Below, in pieces: positions 61,237 through 64,000 of a DNA stretch of 64,000 nt. Source of the stretch: Chitinophaga polysaccharea. GTDB lineage: Bacteria > Bacteroidota > Bacteroidia > Chitinophagales > Chitinophagaceae. The notes below the pieces were generated by a model, which was given only the letters and a program-made list of their open reading frames with translations, was not told where the DNA came from and did no database searches. The position numbers were made by a program, and so were the translations under genes. Numbering within the stretch: the stretch's first letter is position 1; every line of letters begins with the position of its first letter. Where the stretch lies: NCBI RefSeq assembly GCF_007829335.1, contig NZ_VIWO01000002.1, forward strand, positions 1-64,000, read 5' to 3'.

Positions 61237-62199
61237 TTATTTGCGGCCTGCTGCTGTCTGATCCAGCGCGGCTTTGAAACCCCGGGCCAGTTTTTCCGCC
61301 GGGCCTACTCCCCAATAGTGCAGGAAAAAGGTGCGGGGTTGTTCGTGTACCATGTGATTGTGTACGGCTACGACTTCAATCCCGTTTTCAACCAGTGCTT
61401 TGATAACAGGGGCTACTTCATTTTCCAGCATGGTGAAATCGCCCGACACTGCGGCCTTTTCATCTGTGCCCTGCCAGGCCGACCAGGTATTGAAACCCAT
61501 GAAGCTGCTTATGGGGATGCCATGTTCCTGTAATGCTACATCCGGCCGGCCAATGGTGTACTTATATACGCCTTTGGCCATCTCTCCTTTATGTCCGATA
61601 ATGCTGTCGAGATGGGCAATATTGATGATATTCTGTACGCTGTCGGCGTTGCCCTCTTTAGGATCTTTACCTCTCACTTCCTTTACTTTGTCGAAGATGG
61701 CTTTCACGTTGGCCGCTACTTGCGCTGCTTTGCCCCGGCCATCTATGTGCATATACATCACGTTGGGATGGTTGCGGACAAAGTGGTTATGAATAGCGGT
61801 AATGGCAAAGCCCTGGCGTATCACTTCCTGTTGAACGGGCGCCAGGTCGGTTTCTGTAACAATGATATCGCCCATAACCATTACGCTGTCGGCACAAGGG
61901 GTGAATGCAGCCCAGCTTCCCAGTCCCATGGGTGGGATAATTTTAAATCCATCTACTACCACATTCAGGTCATTTTGAGGAACCGTTATTTTGTATTCGC
62001 CATTTTTGGCTACACCTTTCATACCCGTTACAGCTTCAATTTTCTGCACATCCAGTTTGCTGGTGCCCGGGGGACACAGGATGTTATTACGTTTGCTGCT
62101 GTCTGCATTGTTAGCAGGTTGAGATGGATTATTACAGGCTACCACCAGTAATGTGGCCATGGAGGCGGTGACAAGAAGATGCGAAATAACGCGTTTCAT
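61237..62199 (-). CDS. DUF1259-domain lipoprotein (two domains)
   Basis: A 320-residue lipoprotein, signal peptide ending in a VVAC lipobox (Cys22). Two DUF1259 domains follow: TVPQNDLNVVVDGFKIIPP, then GLGSWAAFTP with AITAIHNHFVRNHPNVMYMH in the first, and SSFMGFNTWSAWQGTDEKAA with VVAVHNHMVHEQPRTFFLHY in the second. The HNH-like segments suggest metal binding. DUF1259 proteins often occur with chromate-resistance or copper genes, in line with the flanking ChrB-type genes. It starts 86 bases downstream of repeat copy B. Function unknown. Confidence 0.85.
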   Translation of the reverse strand: MKRVISHLLVTASMATLLVVACNNPSQPANNADSSKRNNILCPPGTSKLDVQKIEAVTGMKGVAKNGEYKITVPQNDLNVVVDGFKIIPPMGLGSWAAFTPCADSVMVMGDIIVTETDLAPVQQEVIRQGFAITAIHNHFVRNHPNVMYMHIDGRGKAAQVAANVKAIFDKVKEVRGKDPKEGNADSVQNIINIAHLDSIIGHKGEMAKGVYKYTIGRPDVALQEHGIPISSFMGFNTWSAWQGTDEKAAVSGDFTMLENEVAPVIKALVENGIEVVAVHNHMVHEQPRTFFLHYWGVGPAEKLARGFKAALDQTAAGRK

Positions 62200-62285
62200 A
62201 ACAGGTGTATTACAGATTTAATGAGATGCAAAAAGTGCTCAAACCGCAATTTCCAATTCCCCGATGCCCAAAAATAGAACGAAAT

Positions 62286-62312
62286 ATAAGGTTTAGTCTA
62301 TTTTTTACTTTT
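62286..62312. repeat. 27-bp repeat, copy B (upstream of DUF1259 gene)
   Basis: Identical over 27 bases to 61202-61228. The copy overlaps the last 15 bases of the ChrB-AraC gene and ends 87 bases above the DUF1259 start. On the minus strand the shared block begins AAAAGTAAAAAATAGACTAA and is followed by a CGTTCTATTTTTG-like run also similar in copy A (CGTGCTATTTTC). Confidence 0.6.
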
Positions 62313-63146
62313 TATCATTTCCTTTTTATAAGCAGAAGGACTTTTACCAGTGAACTTCTTGAAAATCCGGGTAAAATGACTTTGATCTGAAAACCCTGTC
62401 AGGTAGGCGATTTCCGTGAGGGAATGATCGGTAGTGCTTAACAGTTGGGTCGCTTTATCGATCCTGAGCTTACGGATATAATCACCAAAGGACAAATCAT
62501 CGAAGTATTTTGAAAACTCTCTCGACAAATAGGCTGGATGTACCTGGAGCGTTTCCGATAATCCTTTCAGGCTTAAGTTAAGGTTAGTGTCGATCTGGTC
62601 CTGGATGATTTCTTTCAGTTCTTTGGCCCAGCCGGGTATTTTCCTGCTTTCTTTTTCCTGTTGAAGAAATTTTTTAAAAATGTCGATCAGCTGGTTTTCA
62701 AATGGCTGTTGCGTGTGCTTAACATGCTGGAGATATTTGGCCCAGCTGTAAAGCGCATCGTATAGCAGCATGCCTTTTTCGAGCAAGGCCGCGTCTTCGG
62801 ATTCGTTGTAGGCCAGGCCTGCGGAAATGGCCCACAGGCCAGATGCCTGGGGCGCCAGGTCGTGGCGGTCTGTATCGGCGCCCCGTACAATAGGGGCCAT
62901 TATATGGACGGCCGGGTCTTCAATTTTATGTTTCTTCAGGATATAGTCAAATGTACATTGATCCTCATAATGTGTGTATTCCACCCCGGCAATGTCAAAA
63001 GGAATCGCCTGTTCGGCCTCCGCTGTGGATAGTACCTGGCCGGCAGGAACATACATAAACACAGCGTCTGCATCTATGAAACGTTTAATTAGCCATGGGC
63101 AGGCAATCCGGTCAATTTTAGGGCGTTCACGGGTGATCCACTTCAT
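62298..63146 (-). CDS. ChrB-domain and AraC-type HTH fusion regulator
   Basis: A 282-residue protein with a ChrB-type domain (residues 1-150: MKWITRERPKIDRIACPWLI, then IPFDIAGVEYTHYEDQCTFD and VRGADTDRHDLAPQASGLW) and a C-terminal AraC helix-turn-helix pair (about 180-280: LSLKGLSETLQVHPAYLSRE, then LSTTDHSLTEIAYLTGFSDQ and KKFTGKSPSAYKKEM). Classical ChrB has its own N-terminal HTH-like region; here a sensor-like ChrB domain is joined to an AraC output instead. It is followed by DUF1259 and the related ChrB protein. The repeat copies fit a model in which it controls both downstream genes. Confidence 0.88.
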   Translation of the reverse strand: MKWITRERPKIDRIACPWLIKRFIDADAVFMYVPAGQVLSTAEAEQAIPFDIAGVEYTHYEDQCTFDYILKKHKIEDPAVHIMAPIVRGADTDRHDLAPQASGLWAISAGLAYNESEDAALLEKGMLLYDALYSWAKYLQHVKHTQQPFENQLIDIFKKFLQQEKESRKIPGWAKELKEIIQDQIDTNLNLSLKGLSETLQVHPAYLSREFSKYFDDLSFGDYIRKLRIDKATQLLSTTDHSLTEIAYLTGFSDQSHFTRIFKKFTGKSPSAYKKEMIKSKK

Positions 63147-63227
63147 AACAGCTGGTACTTGATACTGGCTGTAATTTAGTGTTGTTTAGGTAATTTATTG
63201 ATAACAGGTATCGACCTGTCATTGGCG

Positions 63228-63277
63228 CAAAAGAGAAAAGGCTTGTAAACTACGATTTACAAGCCTTTTCTCTTTTG
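63228..63277. terminator. Perfect 22-bp hairpin terminator of the cytochrome gene
   Basis: The arm at 63228-63249 (starting CAAAAGAGAAAAGGCTTGTA) pairs perfectly with 63256-63277 across a six-base loop. It lies 16 bases below the minus-strand cytochrome gene and has a T-rich arm on that strand. Confidence 0.8.
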
Positions 63278-63292
63278 TCAACAGTTGCCTGT

Positions 63293-64000
63293 TTAAAGCG
63301 ACAAGATATATTTCACAAGCTTCCGTGCATCAGCCGGGCTAAGTGCCGGGTGGGGGACCATGGGAGTGGTGCCCCAGTTGCCGCTTCCGCCGGCAACGAC
63401 TTTGCCGGCCAGCTTGTTAACGTTGACATCGTTGATTTTATACTTTTGTGCAATGGCTTTATAGGATGGGCCTACCAGCTTTGTATCCGGGCGGTGACAA
63501 GCGCTGCAGTCGAGTTTTGCCAGCAGTTTCTTTTCTGTGGCAAATGCTGATGAGCTGCTGGGGCTAGTCGTTTTCGGAATAGCAGTTTCCTTCTTTGCCA
63601 CCGTTGTTGATTTAGCAACTACCATTGAGGGCTTTTCTGCCGGGTGAAAATTTTCTAGTTCTGAGATAGTAAATAGTGCCGAACGATTTTCTGTTAATGC
63701 CCTTATTTTCCTGACCTCTTCCGGCTGTATCACGGTAAAATCGCTACCAGCTGGCCTGAACCGGTAGTGTACATAGCTGAGTACATTCGATACCCATTCA
63801 TCACTGTTAGCAGCTCCGAGCGGCGCCATCACATCGGGATAAGTTTTTCCGCCGATAGGCCCGGATAAGCCGTGCAGAAGAATGTTGATGAGCATAAGCG
63901 GGTGGCCTGCCCGGGGAGAGTTGGCTAATGGGGGAGCCGCCATAGGAGCGCCGCCAATGGAGATTCCTTTTCCGTTGTCGCCGTGACAGGTGGCACAAAC
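63293..64000 (-). CDS. Dihaem cytochrome c (partial, cut by right edge)
   Basis: A c-type cytochrome whose 5' end lies beyond the window. The visible 235 codons start VCATCHGDNGKG, giving a first CxxCH haem site at once, and contain a second, CSACHRPDTKLVGPSYKAIA, with GPSYKAIAQKY as the usual post-haem helix and TPMVPHPALSPADARKLVKY providing the distal Met-like ligand region. A Ser/Thr/Lys-rich linker joins the two domains. Such proteins carry electrons in the periplasm, often with PQQ or gluconate dehydrogenases. The ATG at 63943 is inside the frame and not the true start. Followed by a strong terminator, so it is the end of an upstream unit. Confidence 0.88.
   Translation of the reverse strand, partial: VCATCHGDNGKGISIGGAPMAAPPLANSPRAGHPLMLINILLHGLSGPIGGKTYPDVMAPLGAANSDEWVSNVLSYVHYRFRPAGSDFTVIQPEEVRKIRALTENRSALFTISELENFHPAEKPSMVVAKSTTVAKKETAIPKTTSPSSSSAFATEKKLLAKLDCSACHRPDTKLVGPSYKAIAQKYKINDVNVNKLAGKVVAGGSGNWGTTPMVPHPALSPADARKLVKYILSL

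Noticed and set aside
1..64000. CRISPR arrays, tRNA or rRNA genes
   Set aside because: No regularly spaced direct repeats and no recognisable RNA gene were seen on reading the sequence; only a visual check was possible.

Overview
The window comes from a Bacteroidota chromosome, most likely a Chitinophaga-like member of the Chitinophagaceae. The clues are lipoproteins and signal peptides of Bacteroidota style, an Mfa/Fim-type fimbrial lipoprotein, GH2/GH27/DUF6067-type glycosidases, absence of clear Shine-Dalgarno sites, a TAnnTTTG promoter element, and remnants of IS1182 and (at the left edge) probably ISAon1-type transposases. No rRNA, tRNA, CRISPR array or prophage structural cassette was recognised.

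Layout. (1) 1-3.6 kb: start of a transposase running off the left edge, then a Crp/Fnr-like regulator, a YceI protein, a small tautomerase, an NTF2-like/ABM fusion and a nitronate monooxygenase. (2) 4.15-22.2 kb: a four-gene Tc-toxin operon: a fused TcB-TcC protein (2421 aa), TcA (2758 aa), a zinc-ribbon protein, and a Cys-rich protein with a degenerate Hint domain, a degenerate M48-like segment and an SbsA-type Ig domain. The C-terminal cargo of TcB-TcC looks like a BMT5/DUF2431 rRNA-methyltransferase-like domain, an unusual warhead. (3) 22.2-29.5 kb: AraC regulator, FAD-linked oxidase, Bor-like lipoprotein, nucleoside hydrolase, GcvH-like protein lacking the lipoyl lysine, DUF983 and DUF1275 membrane proteins, a methyltransferase. 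(4) 29.8-41.5 kb, minus strand: a tight nine-gene operon, to my knowledge undescribed. It starts with a cytoplasm-type subtilisin, continues with large unknown proteins, a Trypco2-like/HhH/IPT-like protein and two tiny proteins, and ends with two peptidoglycan-hydrolase proteins, one of which carries four catalytic domains. Four of its proteins share a recurrent Q-S-x-S-x linker motif that could be a processing or docking signal. (5) 42-54 kb: outer-membrane and lipoproteins, an Mfa2-like lipoprotein, a dead IS1182 element, and a carbohydrate locus (DUF6067 glycosidase, GH27 alpha-galactosidase, GH2 beta-galactosidase) with a VOC protein. (6) 54.2-64 kb: GTP cyclohydrolase I, then a minus-strand set: dihaem cytochrome c (cut by the right edge), a ChrB-AraC fusion, a DUF1259 protein, a stand-alone ChrB-domain protein, and an RND efflux tripartite system. 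A 27-bp exact repeat lies in front of both the DUF1259 and ChrB genes and may be the operator of the ChrB-AraC regulator.

How parts may work together (inference): neither the Tc proteins nor the subtilisin/lysozyme operon carry signal peptides, so the lytic operon could serve as a cell-wall-opening or release apparatus comparable in logic to type 10 secretion, or could be an independent antibacterial device. The sequence alone does not decide between these.
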